A stretch of DNA of 25,849 bases from contig JAISMW010000089.1 in the NCBI GenBank assembly GCA_031276545.1, forward strand, positions 1 through 25,849, written 5' to 3'. The stretch comes from Tannerellaceae bacterium (lineage in GTDB: Bacteria; Bacteroidota; Bacteroidia; Bacteroidales; Tannerellaceae). The notes under the pieces were generated by a model, which was not told the DNA's origin, did no database searches, and worked only from the letters and a program-made list of their open reading frames with translations. The position numbers and the translations under genes were made by a program. This document shows, one piece after another, positions 8,054-15,882 of this stretch. Position 1 is the first letter of the stretch, and each line of letters starts with the position of its first letter.

Positions 8054-8096
8054 TAACTATTTTTTACGCTCTGCATCGCTTTGAGAAAAAAATATG

Positions 8097-8104
8097 TACA
8101 TTTG
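8097..8104 (+). promoter_or_regulatory. Possible -7 box for the small lipoprotein gene
   Basis: TACATTTG fits TAnnTTTG, 19 bp before the ATG at 8124. A TTTG at 8080-8083 is nearer than the usual -33 spacing. If used, the ATG at 8094 would lie upstream of transcription, which supports the 8124 start. Confidence 0.45.
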
Positions 8105-8123
8105 GCAGCAAAACAGCCATCTT

Positions 8124-8534
8124 ATGAAAACACAAAAACACAAACCGGCGACAGCCCTGTTACTCCTCATCCTCCTCTCGTGCAGCGACGGCATCAACGA
8201 CCGTCTGGAAGGCAAATGGCAACTGCAGCAGGTAGAAACCGAAGGTAGAAGAGAAAAAGCAGACACGCTGTTCTACAATTTCCAAACCTCCCTCTTCATG
8301 TATCAAATCTATCATCCGGACGTAGACACCTTCAGCCACTGCTACGGCTTCAAAGTACTGGAAACAAACAATCAGGTAAAGCTCGAACTCACCGGATACT
8401 CCATCTCGCTGAGCAAATTCCTCCCGCAAACCGACTGGCCGGCCGCCCAGCGCCGCTTCCGGATCGAGCAAATCACCGACAACCGCCTCGTACTGCAATC
8501 CGAAGAGAAGCGCTACACTTTCCGCCGCTTCTAA
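8124..8534 (+). CDS. Small lipoprotein, lipocalin-like
   Basis: The product has 136 residues. The N-terminus MKTQKHKPATALLLLILLSC is a lipoprotein signal with Cys20 as the lipidated residue. The mature part begins near NDRLEGKWQLQQVE and ends with RLVLQSEEKRYTFRRF. That opening GxW and closing strand are typical of the small lipocalin-like lipoproteins common in Bacteroidales, whose ligands are mostly unknown. The assignment rests on these motifs and length only. An in-frame ATG 30 bp upstream is less likely because it would bury the signal peptide. The gene is divergent from the two-component regulator, with about 100 bp shared upstream, so the two may be co-regulated. Confidence 0.75.
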   Translation: MKTQKHKPATALLLLILLSCSDGINDRLEGKWQLQQVETEGRREKADTLFYNFQTSLFMYQIYHPDVDTFSHCYGFKVLETNNQVKLELTGYSISLSKFLPQTDWPAAQRRFRIEQITDNRLVLQSEEKRYTFRRF

Positions 8535-8826
8535 GGCTCCGTTCCCCCTTCCTCCCTCTCCACCGGCCTCCGCCCCCGCGCCGCCGTCCCCTCCGTCAAA
8601 TGATCCGGCACCGGCTCATTTTGCCGAGTCCAAACCTATTACGATGCTGGGACAAAACCTGATTTTCACCTGATTTAATAAGTCCCGCAGGCACTTAAGC
8701 GCCGGGGCTTCCGTCTTAAGCCGGCGGCGCTCCGACTTAAGCCGGACGGCTTTGCCGGATTGATGGGATTTATCAGCCTGATAATGAGTGTTTCGAGACG
8801 GCTTTCCGGAGGATTTCCGGGAGGCT
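8535..8826. other. Intergenic region between convergent genes
   Basis: No gene is seen. The first 70 bases are strongly pyrimidine-biased on + (runs of C and T). The right part contains the 21-bp triple repeat listed separately. Dyads such as TTCCGGAGGATTTCCGG (about 8803-8819) could act as termination signals for the chloride protein gene, but no classical U-tract follows. Confidence 0.5.
8694..8756. repeat. Three 21-bp tandem repeats centred on CTTAAG
   Basis: CTTAAG occurs at 8694, 8715 and 8736, exactly 21 bp apart, each followed by a G/C-rich segment (GCGCCGGGGC, CCGGCGGCGC, CCGGACGGCT) and a related CTTCCGT, CTCCGA or TTGCC tail. Period and design (a six-base palindrome plus G/C spacer) recall the larger array at 809-1249, though the sequences differ. 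Confidence 0.75.
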
Positions 8827-10620
8827 TCAGTCGCCCGAAAAGTTGTCTACCAGTACTTCCCGGTAGGAATTGAAGATTTTGGATTTGGACATGAAGCCGA
8901 TGTAGCGGCCGTCCCGGTCTACAACCGGAAGGTTCCAGGCTTTGGTGTCGTCGAAGATTTGCATCACCTTTTCCATGGGGGTGTTCATCACGATCTTGGC
9001 GGGAACGGATACCATGAATTTGGATACGCGGAATCGGTTGTAGAGTTCGGGACGGAACATGATGTTGCGGATGTCGTCCAATTGGACGACGCCCAGCAGT
9101 ACGCCCTTCCGGTCTGTCACCGGGAAGGTGTTGCGCCCGCTGCGGGCAATTACTTTGACGACGTCGCCCAGCGTCATGTCCGGCGAGACGGTCTGGAAGT
9201 CTTGTTCTATCACGCCGTCGCTGTTCAGCAGCGTCAGTACGGCTTTGTCTTTGTGGTGGGTGAGCAGTTTTCCTTTTTGTGCCAGACGCATGGAGTAGAT
9301 GCTGTGGGGCTCGAACATGAGGATGGTGAGGTAGGAGCTGATGGAGACCATCATGAGCGGAAGGAAAAGGTCGTATCCTCCGGTCAGTTCGGCAATCAGG
9401 AATACGCCCGTGAGCGGGGCGTGCATCACGCCGGACATCACGCCGGCCATCCCCAGGAGGGCGAAATTCTTTTCGGACAGGTAGCGGGTGAAATCGAAAT
9501 AGTTCGACGCATGGGCAAACATAAAGCCCAGGATACATCCCAGGTACAGGCTGGGGGCAAAGATTCCGCCGCAGCCGCCGCCGCCGTTCGTGGCGCCGGA
9601 GGCGAACACCTTGGTGAGCAGGATGAGGAGCAGGAACAGCAGTACGCCTCCGTAGGAGCTGTTCATGCCGTAAAACAGGCTTTTGTTCATAATGTGCGTA
9701 TACTGACCGTTCAGCAGGGAGGCTATCGTATCGTAGCCTTCTCCATACAGGGGGGGGAAAAGGAAGATGAGGATGCTCAGGATAAGGGCGCACAGGGTGA
9801 ATTTCTTCCAGTACGCCAGCTTGCGCAGGGCGCCTTCCATCCGGTTCATCATCCGGGTGACGTAGAGCGAAAGCAGTCCGCAGAAAACGCCCAGCAGCAG
9901 CACGTAGGGGATGCGTCCGATCTCGAAGGCTTCGGTTTGCGAGAATTTAAACATCGCCTCCGTTCCGGTGAAGATATAGGACACGGTGGCCGCCGTTACC
10001 GACGAAATCAGCAGGGGCATCACGGAGGTCATCGTCAGGTCGAGCATCAGCACCTCGATGACGAATACCAGTCCGGCTATGGGCGCCTTGAATATCCCGG
10101 CTATCGCTCCGGCGGCTCCGCAGCCTACGAGCAGCATCAGGGTTTTTTGCTCCATCCGGAACAGGCGCCCCAGGTTGGAGCCTATGGCTGCTCCCGTGAG
10201 CACGATGGGCGCCTCGGCTCCCACCGATCCTCCCAGGCCGATGGTGACGGAACTGGCCGCCAGCGAACTCCACATATTATGGGGCTTGATGCGGCTTTTG
10301 CGCTGCGAGATGGCGTAGAGTATCTTCGTTACCCCGTGGCTGATGTCGTCGCGCACGATGTACTTTACAAACAGTCCGGCCAGCAGGATGCCTGCCACCG
10401 GATAGAGCAGCAGCAGATAGTTGGCTCCGCTCACGTCCATATTGCGGGTCAGCGCCGACTGGATGAGGTGAATCAGTTGCTTCAGCACGATGGCGGACGC
10501 CGCCGTACAGATGCCGACCAGAAAGCTCACCAGCAGGACAAAGTGTTTCTCCTTGATCCGTTTTTCCTTCCATATCAGGAAGCGGTAGAATAGATTGTCT
10601 TCTTTTGTTTCTTTTGTCAT
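8827..10620 (-). CDS. ClC-family chloride channel/transporter with CBS pair
   Basis: This is an integral inner-membrane protein of 597 residues that moves chloride or a similar anion. The membrane domain (about 25-450) has the signature GSVGAEAPIV with gating glutamate Glu136 and the later GGGGCGGIFAPSL (346-358). Two CBS domains follow (about 470-525 and 535-590) and may bind adenine nucleotides. The internal proton-glutamate position, EE in E. coli ClC exchangers, reads Glu189-Val190 (FVIEVLML). That is the pattern of ClC channels such as ClC-0/1, so the protein may not be a coupled H+/Cl- exchanger; this is an inference from motif alignment by eye. It is the third gene of an operon: its ATG lies one base after the stop of the sugar transferase gene. 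Confidence 0.93.
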   Translation of the reverse strand: MTKETKEDNLFYRFLIWKEKRIKEKHFVLLVSFLVGICTAASAIVLKQLIHLIQSALTRNMDVSGANYLLLLYPVAGILLAGLFVKYIVRDDISHGVTKILYAISQRKSRIKPHNMWSSLAASSVTIGLGGSVGAEAPIVLTGAAIGSNLGRLFRMEQKTLMLLVGCGAAGAIAGIFKAPIAGLVFVIEVLMLDLTMTSVMPLLISSVTAATVSYIFTGTEAMFKFSQTEAFEIGRIPYVLLLGVFCGLLSLYVTRMMNRMEGALRKLAYWKKFTLCALILSILIFLFPPLYGEGYDTIASLLNGQYTHIMNKSLFYGMNSSYGGVLLFLLLILLTKVFASGATNGGGGCGGIFAPSLYLGCILGFMFAHASNYFDFTRYLSEKNFALLGMAGVMSGVMHAPLTGVFLIAELTGGYDLFLPLMMVSISSYLTILMFEPHSIYSMRLAQKGKLLTHHKDKAVLTLLNSDGVIEQDFQTVSPDMTLGDVVKVIARSGRNTFPVTDRKGVLLGVVQLDDIRNIMFRPELYNRFRVSKFMVSVPAKIVMNTPMEKVMQIFDDTKAWNLPVVDRDGRYIGFMSKSKIFNSYREVLVDNFSGD

Positions 10621-10621
10621 C

Positions 10622-12022
10622 TTAAATGCCTTTCCCCGTAATGACGGTTTTGACGGTATATGCCAGTATGGTCAGGTCCAGTACCAGCGACATGTTTTCG
10701 TAATAAAGGATGTCGTATTCCAGCCGTTCCAGCATCTCGTCCACGTTGCCGGCGTAGCCGTATTTCACCATCCCGAGGGAGGTAATGCCCGGTCGCACGT
10801 TGTGCAGGAGATAGTAAAAGGGGGCTTTTTTCACGATTTGATCAATAAAATAGCGCCGTTCCGGACGGGGGCCTACCAGCGACATATCTCCCTTCAGCAC
10901 GTTCCAGAACTGGGGCAGTTCGTCCAGGCGGTACTTGCGCATCAGACGTCCGAAGGGAGTAACCCGGCTGTCGTTCCCGCTTGAGAGCAGCGGTACCTCG
11001 CCTTCCGAGCCGGCAAACATCGTCCGAAACTTGTACATCACAAAGGGACGTCCCCGATAGCCCGTCCGCTCCTGCCTGAAAAGCACGGGGCCGGGAGAAT
11101 CTCTTTTCACCCTCCAGGCGAGATACAGATAGACCGGGCAGAGCAGCACAAGCGCCAGCAGGGCGACGCATTTGTCCATCCAGAACTTGATGTTTTTCTC
11201 TGCTCCGGAGAAATTATTGTCGGTCACGTCTACCAGAGGCAGCCCCAGGATGGTTTTTATCTTGACCTTGGCCAGCATATTCGATTTGTCGGCCAGAATC
11301 TTGATCGGGCATTTGTAGCGGTACAGCGGATACAGCAGGCGGATTCTCTTTTCGCTGTCGGCGGATTCGATAGCCACCACGATTTCATCAATACGTTTTG
11401 CCGGAACGATAGCCGGCAAATCATGGATTGTACCCGCCAGAAGCGCCGGATCCACCTGTATTTCCGCCTCCCCGTCTTCCGCCACGAAGCCGGCGATGCG
11501 ATAGCCCATCCCATACAGGCTGCCGGCTATCTGTACGGCCTTGGGGCCGGTTCCGATAATCAGTACGTTCAGCGCCCATTCCCGGCGCCTTATCCGGTTC
11601 AGTCCGTCTTGCGTGATGCCGAGACGGGGCAGGTACGTAAGAAAGAACTGCAGGGCAAGAAGCGCAAAAAACAGCTGGTAATAGACATGAAACGAACTGG
11701 GCAAATCGTTCAGGATTAAGATAAAGAACAGCAAGGTTACTCCGCATATCACCGTGGCGCAGGTGAGGAAAAACTCCCCAAGCCTCGACTTGCCGAACGG
11801 CCGGTTGTAATAGCCCGAAAAGTAATAAAGAATCAGCCAGAAAAACGGAACCGCCACCTGCACCTTCCATACCATCGGCGACGTCAGGTAGGAACTCAGC
11901 GAAGTATAGCCGAGATCGCCGGCAATCTGTTCATAACGCAGTATATTGAAGAGCAGCCATACCGCAGAGGCCGAAAGAAAATCCGAAGCGATGTATTTCA
12001 ACATCTGTCTCTTTCTGTTCAT
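10622..12022 (-). CDS. Polyprenyl-phosphate sugar-1-phosphate transferase
   Basis: This enzyme transfers a sugar-1-phosphate from a nucleotide sugar to undecaprenyl phosphate, the first step of surface polysaccharide or glycan assembly. It has 466 residues. Four N-terminal membrane segments lie at about 8-28, 52-70, 86-105 and 113-131. A Rossmann-like CoA_binding_3 region follows (about 150-270, VLIIGTGP), then another membrane helix (283-303), then the catalytic Bac_transf domain with KFRTM, the Asp367-Glu368 pair in RLDELPQFWNVLKGD and SLVGPRPE. Longer reading frames start upstream inside the previous gene; I choose Met at 12022 because its ATG overlaps the preceding stop (ATGA), a sign of translational coupling. 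The donor sugar cannot be read from sequence. It sits in a housekeeping operon, not a polysaccharide cluster. Confidence 0.92.
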   Translation of the reverse strand: MNRKRQMLKYIASDFLSASAVWLLFNILRYEQIAGDLGYTSLSSYLTSPMVWKVQVAVPFFWLILYYFSGYYNRPFGKSRLGEFFLTCATVICGVTLLFFILILNDLPSSFHVYYQLFFALLALQFFLTYLPRLGITQDGLNRIRRREWALNVLIIGTGPKAVQIAGSLYGMGYRIAGFVAEDGEAEIQVDPALLAGTIHDLPAIVPAKRIDEIVVAIESADSEKRIRLLYPLYRYKCPIKILADKSNMLAKVKIKTILGLPLVDVTDNNFSGAEKNIKFWMDKCVALLALVLLCPVYLYLAWRVKRDSPGPVLFRQERTGYRGRPFVMYKFRTMFAGSEGEVPLLSSGNDSRVTPFGRLMRKYRLDELPQFWNVLKGDMSLVGPRPERRYFIDQIVKKAPFYYLLHNVRPGITSLGMVKYGYAGNVDEMLERLEYDILYYENMSLVLDLTILAYTVKTVITGKGI

Positions 12023-12582
12023 CGCCTGATTACCTGAACAGTTCCTCCGGTTCCCAGCCTGATAATGCCCGACGGAGCGGCTTTGCGGGTATCGTTGCGG
12101 CGGTGATTCACGATATAATCGACGCCCTCCCTTATAGCGTCGGAAATCTCGCCGAAGCAAGCCGGCGAAGGCTCTCCGCTCACATTGGCGGAAGTGGAGA
12201 CAACGGGCTTGCGGAAACGTTCACACAGCGCGTGCGAAAAAGCTTCCTGCGTCACCCGTATGCCGATGCTGCCGTCTTCCGCCAGGAGGGAAGCAGCCAG
12301 ATTCCGCCCTTTTTCGTAGACCACCGTCAGCGGCCTGTCGGCCACTTCCATCAGTTGCCAGGCTATATCCGGCACCTCGTCTACATAGATTTCCAGTTTG
12401 GCAGGCGTATCGATCAACACCAGCATAGCCTTTCTGTCTACCCTCCGTTTCAGCTCATACACCTTCTGTACAGCCCTTTCGCAGGTAGCGTCGCAACCAA
12501 TCCCCCAAACCGTATCCGTAGGATAAAGTATAATACCTCCGGCCTGCATCACCTCGCAAGCCTTTTTTATTTCTTCCGTCAT
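12019..12582 (-). CDS. L-threonylcarbamoyladenylate synthase (Sua5/YrdC/TsaC)
   Basis: The enzyme makes threonylcarbamoyl-AMP from threonine, bicarbonate and ATP, the first step of the t6A37 modification of ANN-decoding tRNAs. The 187 residues match the short YrdC-type form without a separate Sua5 C-terminal domain. Family features are GGIILYPTDTVWGIGCDA at 15-32, the KRR/K region at about 44-51 (ELKRRVDRKAM), IGIRVT, and VVSTSANVSGEPS. It is the first gene of a three-gene operon; its TGA overlaps the ATG of the sugar transferase. A complete TTTG-N19-TACATTTG promoter lies just upstream. Confidence 0.95.
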   Translation of the reverse strand: MTEEIKKACEVMQAGGIILYPTDTVWGIGCDATCERAVQKVYELKRRVDRKAMLVLIDTPAKLEIYVDEVPDIAWQLMEVADRPLTVVYEKGRNLAASLLAEDGSIGIRVTQEAFSHALCERFRKPVVSTSANVSGEPSPACFGEISDAIREGVDYIVNHRRNDTRKAAPSGIIRLGTGGTVQVIRR

Positions 12583-12602
12583 GTATAGTTTAAATAATGA
12601 GG

Positions 12603-12633
12603 CAAATGTACAGGATTATTTCACGGGAACAAA
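12603..12633 (-). promoter_or_regulatory. Bacteroidota promoter of the Sua5-GT-ClC operon
   Basis: On the minus strand TTTG (12633-12630) is followed after 19 bp by TACATTTG (12610-12603), an exact match to the sigma-ABfr consensus spacing. Transcription would start about 15 bases before the ATG at 12582. Confidence 0.8.
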
Positions 12634-12710
12634 ACCCGCGAAGCAGGCGTCCTGCCCGGTTTGCGGACAGTCGGAACAGTTCATGCCGCATTTTTATCTT
12701 GATAAAAGTG

Positions 12711-12718
12711 TATATTTG
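12711..12718 (+). promoter_or_regulatory. -7 box of the DUF4143 ATPase gene
   Basis: TATATTTG fits TAnnTTTG, 22 bp before the ATG at 12741; the upstream -33 element is not clear. It lies divergent to the tRNA-modification operon promoter and argues for the 12741 start over the 12597 start. Confidence 0.6.
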
Positions 12719-12740
12719 CGCCCAATTAAAACGGATAAAT

Positions 12741-14036
12741 ATGTACAGGGATGCCATCACGCAATTGAATAACTGGAAAGAGGATAAGTTTCGCAAGCCG
12801 CTTATCCTGAGAGGTGCGCGGCAAGTCGGGAAAACGTGGCTACTGCAGGAATTTGGACGGACTGCGTATGCAAAATGTGTGTATGTGAATTTTGAAGAAA
12901 CTCCTGCTTTGCAAAATATCTTCACGGCCGATTTCGATATCGGGAGGATCATCACCGTGCTGCAAATACATTCCGGCGTTACTGTGACGGCAGAAAATAC
13001 GCTCATTGTCTTTGATGAAATACAGTCGGCAGAGCGGGGTGTGACCTCTTTAAAATATTTTTGCGAAAAGTCGCCCCAATATCATCTTGTTGCCGCAGGA
13101 TCTTTGCTCGGAATGGGCTTGCACAGTCGGGTGTCATTTCCTGTCGGGAAAGTGGATTTTATGGATTTGCGCCCTCTCTCGTTTCACGAATTTCTGCTTT
13201 CATTGAACGAATCCGATTTGGCGAATGCATTGAAAGCAAAAGATTGGCACGTGATTTCGATATTTAAGGAAAAACTCAAAGAGTATCTCCGGTATTACCT
13301 CTATGTGGGAGGAATGCCCGAAGTGGTCGATGCGTTTGTCCAAACCCGCGACTGGCAATTGGTGCGCCGTATTCAAAACAGGATACTTCATTCGTACGAG
13401 GGAGATTTCTCCAAACATGCCCCCCGCGAAACGGTTCCCCGCATCCGGATGGTCTGGCAAAGTATCCCGTTGCAATTGGCCAAAGAAAACAAAAAGTTTG
13501 TGTACGGAGCGATAAAAGACGGAGCCCGTGCCAAAGATTTTGAACTGGCTATTCAGTGGCTGGTCGATTGCGGATTGCTGCTGAAAAGCCATCGGGTCTC
13601 AAAGCCCGGTATGCCGCTTGCCGCTTATCTGGATTTGGCCGTATTCAAATTATTCCTGCACGATGTCGGTTTATTGGGGGCAATGGCAGGGCTTCATGTA
13701 CGGACTGTTATCGAAGGAAATGATATTTTCACGGAATTCAAAGGTGCACTTACCGAACAGTATGTGATGCAGCAGTTACGGTTGAAGAGCGAACGGCTGG
13801 TTGCTTACTGGACAAATGAGCGGAGCACTTCGGAAGTCGATTTTGTCATTCAGGAAGATGGCGATGTGATTCCGATAGAAGTCAAAGCGGGAGAAAACCT
13901 GAAAGCCCGCAGTTTTAAACTGTTTTGTGAAAAATACAAACCCGCAAAAGCCATACGGACGTCGCTGTCGGATTACCATGAAGAATCGTGGATGACAAAC
14001 CTTCCGTTGTATGCCATATTCGGCGACCTGCGGTGA
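12741..14036 (+). CDS. AAA-family ATPase with DUF4143 domain
   Basis: A 431-residue cytoplasmic ATPase of the AAA_14/DUF4143 type, abundant in Bacteroidota but of unsettled function. Walker A is GARQVGKT at 25-32 and Walker B is TLIVFDE ending at 93. The central part has LRYYLYVGGMPEVVDAF, a hallmark of this family. The C-terminal DUF4143 region ends with a restriction-endonuclease-like pattern, SEVDF (Glu365, Asp367) followed by IEVKAG (Glu380, Lys382), which resembles a PD-(D/E)xK core. Codon use is more AT-rich than its GC-rich minus-strand neighbours, which may reflect lateral acquisition. The start at 12741 follows the -7 box; a frame opening at 12597 overlaps the divergent promoter and is rejected. 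Its stop is 19 bp from the convergent MutS-like gene. Confidence 0.9.
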   Translation: MYRDAITQLNNWKEDKFRKPLILRGARQVGKTWLLQEFGRTAYAKCVYVNFEETPALQNIFTADFDIGRIITVLQIHSGVTVTAENTLIVFDEIQSAERGVTSLKYFCEKSPQYHLVAAGSLLGMGLHSRVSFPVGKVDFMDLRPLSFHEFLLSLNESDLANALKAKDWHVISIFKEKLKEYLRYYLYVGGMPEVVDAFVQTRDWQLVRRIQNRILHSYEGDFSKHAPRETVPRIRMVWQSIPLQLAKENKKFVYGAIKDGARAKDFELAIQWLVDCGLLLKSHRVSKPGMPLAAYLDLAVFKLFLHDVGLLGAMAGLHVRTVIEGNDIFTEFKGALTEQYVMQQLRLKSERLVAYWTNERSTSEVDFVIQEDGDVIPIEVKAGENLKARSFKLFCEKYKPAKAIRTSLSDYHEESWMTNLPLYAIFGDLR

Positions 14037-14055
14037 ACATACCGGGGCGGGGTGT

Positions 14056-15855
14056 TCAGTCCACCGTGATTCCCATTTTTTGCATCAGGAAGCAGGCGTT
14101 CATGTTTTGGGCGATTCCTTCTTTGAGCTGATAAGAGAAGGTAAGGGCGTCGCCGGTGATATCGGCTTCAAAGCGGAAGTTCTTTGCCTGTCCGGGAAAC
14201 TTCTGTTCCAGCAAACCCAGCGCCAGGTCGTGCGTGGCAATGATGCCGCAGGCTTTGTATGAAATCAATTGTTTCATGAGGGCAATCGAACCTTTTTGCT
14301 TATCGGCGGAATTGGTTCCTTTCAGTATTTCGTCTAAAATGATGAAGAGCTTTTCTCCCTGTTTCAGGCGGTCTATGATCATCTTCAGGCGTTTCAGTTC
14401 GGCAAAGAAATAGGATTCGCTGTCTGTCAGGGAATCGGATGTGCGGAGGCTTGTCACCATAGTTGCCGGACAGAGGCTCAGTTCGCCGGCATAGACCGGA
14501 GCGCCTATGGTGGCCAGCAGGAAATTGATGCCGACGGTTCGAAGATAGGTGCTTTTCCCGGCCATATTGGCGCCCGTAATAATCAGGAACTGAGGGCTTG
14601 TTTCGATAGCCACAGGGTTCTTTACGCATACATCCCGACGAATCAGCGGATGTCCCAGCGCTTTGCCCGACATCCTGAAATACGTGTCGGACAGGATAGG
14701 GTAGATGTAGTCGGGATGGTTGAAGGCAAAGCCGGCAAGCGAACTCAGTGCATCGAAACAGGCCAGTGCATCGAACCAGTCTGCGGCTTCTGTGCCGTGC
14801 GCCGATTTCCACTGCTCGATGGATATGCAGGCCTGTATATCGCGGAAGGTAAATATATTCAGCAAAATGCCGGTAAGCGTCATCCGCTGGTCCAGTACCC
14901 CGATATGGGACGATAATTTCTTTATAGCCCGGGATGCGGTTCCCTCCTTGCCGTGCAACTGCCGGCGAATGCCGGAAAGTATCCCGGACGTAAAGTCGCG
15001 GTCTTCGATACATTTCATCAGCCTGGAACAGGCCACAAGGATCTTTTCCAGTGTATCGACCGTCCGGTGCAGACGGTTTATTTGCCGGATTCGGATATAG
15101 GCCACCAGCGCACTGAGGATAAACAGGAGGCTGAACAGCGGGAGCGGCATATATCCCCCGATAAAGCAGACGAAGACAGCCATCCAAAGTACGGGTACTG
15201 TCCGGACGGCCACTTTCCGGAAGCGGCTGCGGGCAAAGACGGTGGACGTATTCATCAGGTGCGAAAGCAGCCGGGTATCCTCCGCAGGCCTTTCGGCACG
15301 GAGTATTCCGTTTACATAAAAATCCTGCCGCAATCCGGCGAGCGGAGCCAGTTCCTTCACCGCCTCCTGACGCTGTACAATTGCGTCTTTGTCTGTCAGC
15401 GGTTCCATAAACCAGGCGGCCAGCCGTTCATGTCCTATAGCCGTAACGGTACGGTTGACGGACTGGAAGAAGGAATGCGGCCCGAATATGTCCAGGTCCG
15501 AACAGAAGGACGGCGCTCCGGCTATTTTGCCGGCGGCTCCGTCGAAAGCGCTGAAATCATAGTGCAATCCTTTCAGCTCGTTCGCGCAAAGTTCGCGCAA
15601 AGCTTCCGTATATGATTTTTTGTGCGACAGGAGGGTATGGAGAACCATCAATACCGCAAAGGCGACTGCAAACAGCGACACTACGCCGGCTATCTCTTGC
15701 CAGTCCCGTTCTCTTAAAAACCACACGGCTGCGACGGCTCCCACGACGAGCGCCAGACGGGCGGTACCCATTCTGTGTATTTTTTTCTGCAAATCTTTCG
15801 CACGCTGCGAACAGGCGTCTATCGTACGGTTGTAGTAGCGGTATACATTCTCCAT
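14056..15855 (-). CDS. Membrane-bound MutS-like ATPase
   Basis: The 599-residue protein has a MutS-type ATPase domain at its C-terminus: Walker A GANMAGKST (428-436), the LRTSDSLTDSESYFFAELKRL region (470-490), Walker B FIILDEI (504-510) and the ATHD switch (540-543). Unlike MutS it has no mismatch-recognition domain. It carries two predicted transmembrane pairs instead, at about 33-47/55-76 and 217-235/237-255, before the MutS core and lever region. Such membrane MutS homologues are widespread in Bacteroidota and have no settled function; classical mismatch repair is unlikely. It is the last gene of an operon with endonuclease III and a membrane-anchored unknown, 27 bp after the latter. Confidence 0.88.
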   Translation of the reverse strand: MENVYRYYNRTIDACSQRAKDLQKKIHRMGTARLALVVGAVAAVWFLRERDWQEIAGVVSLFAVAFAVLMVLHTLLSHKKSYTEALRELCANELKGLHYDFSAFDGAAGKIAGAPSFCSDLDIFGPHSFFQSVNRTVTAIGHERLAAWFMEPLTDKDAIVQRQEAVKELAPLAGLRQDFYVNGILRAERPAEDTRLLSHLMNTSTVFARSRFRKVAVRTVPVLWMAVFVCFIGGYMPLPLFSLLFILSALVAYIRIRQINRLHRTVDTLEKILVACSRLMKCIEDRDFTSGILSGIRRQLHGKEGTASRAIKKLSSHIGVLDQRMTLTGILLNIFTFRDIQACISIEQWKSAHGTEAADWFDALACFDALSSLAGFAFNHPDYIYPILSDTYFRMSGKALGHPLIRRDVCVKNPVAIETSPQFLIITGANMAGKSTYLRTVGINFLLATIGAPVYAGELSLCPATMVTSLRTSDSLTDSESYFFAELKRLKMIIDRLKQGEKLFIILDEILKGTNSADKQKGSIALMKQLISYKACGIIATHDLALGLLEQKFPGQAKNFRFEADITGDALTFSYQLKEGIAQNMNACFLMQKMGITVD

Positions 15856-15882
15856 TGTGTATTCCTGTGTATTCCGTCTTTT

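Noticed and set aside
8788..10593. 601-codon plus-strand frame opposite the ClC gene
   Set aside because: It is a shadow frame with no hydrophobic pattern or domain, while the minus frame has complete ClC and CBS motifs.
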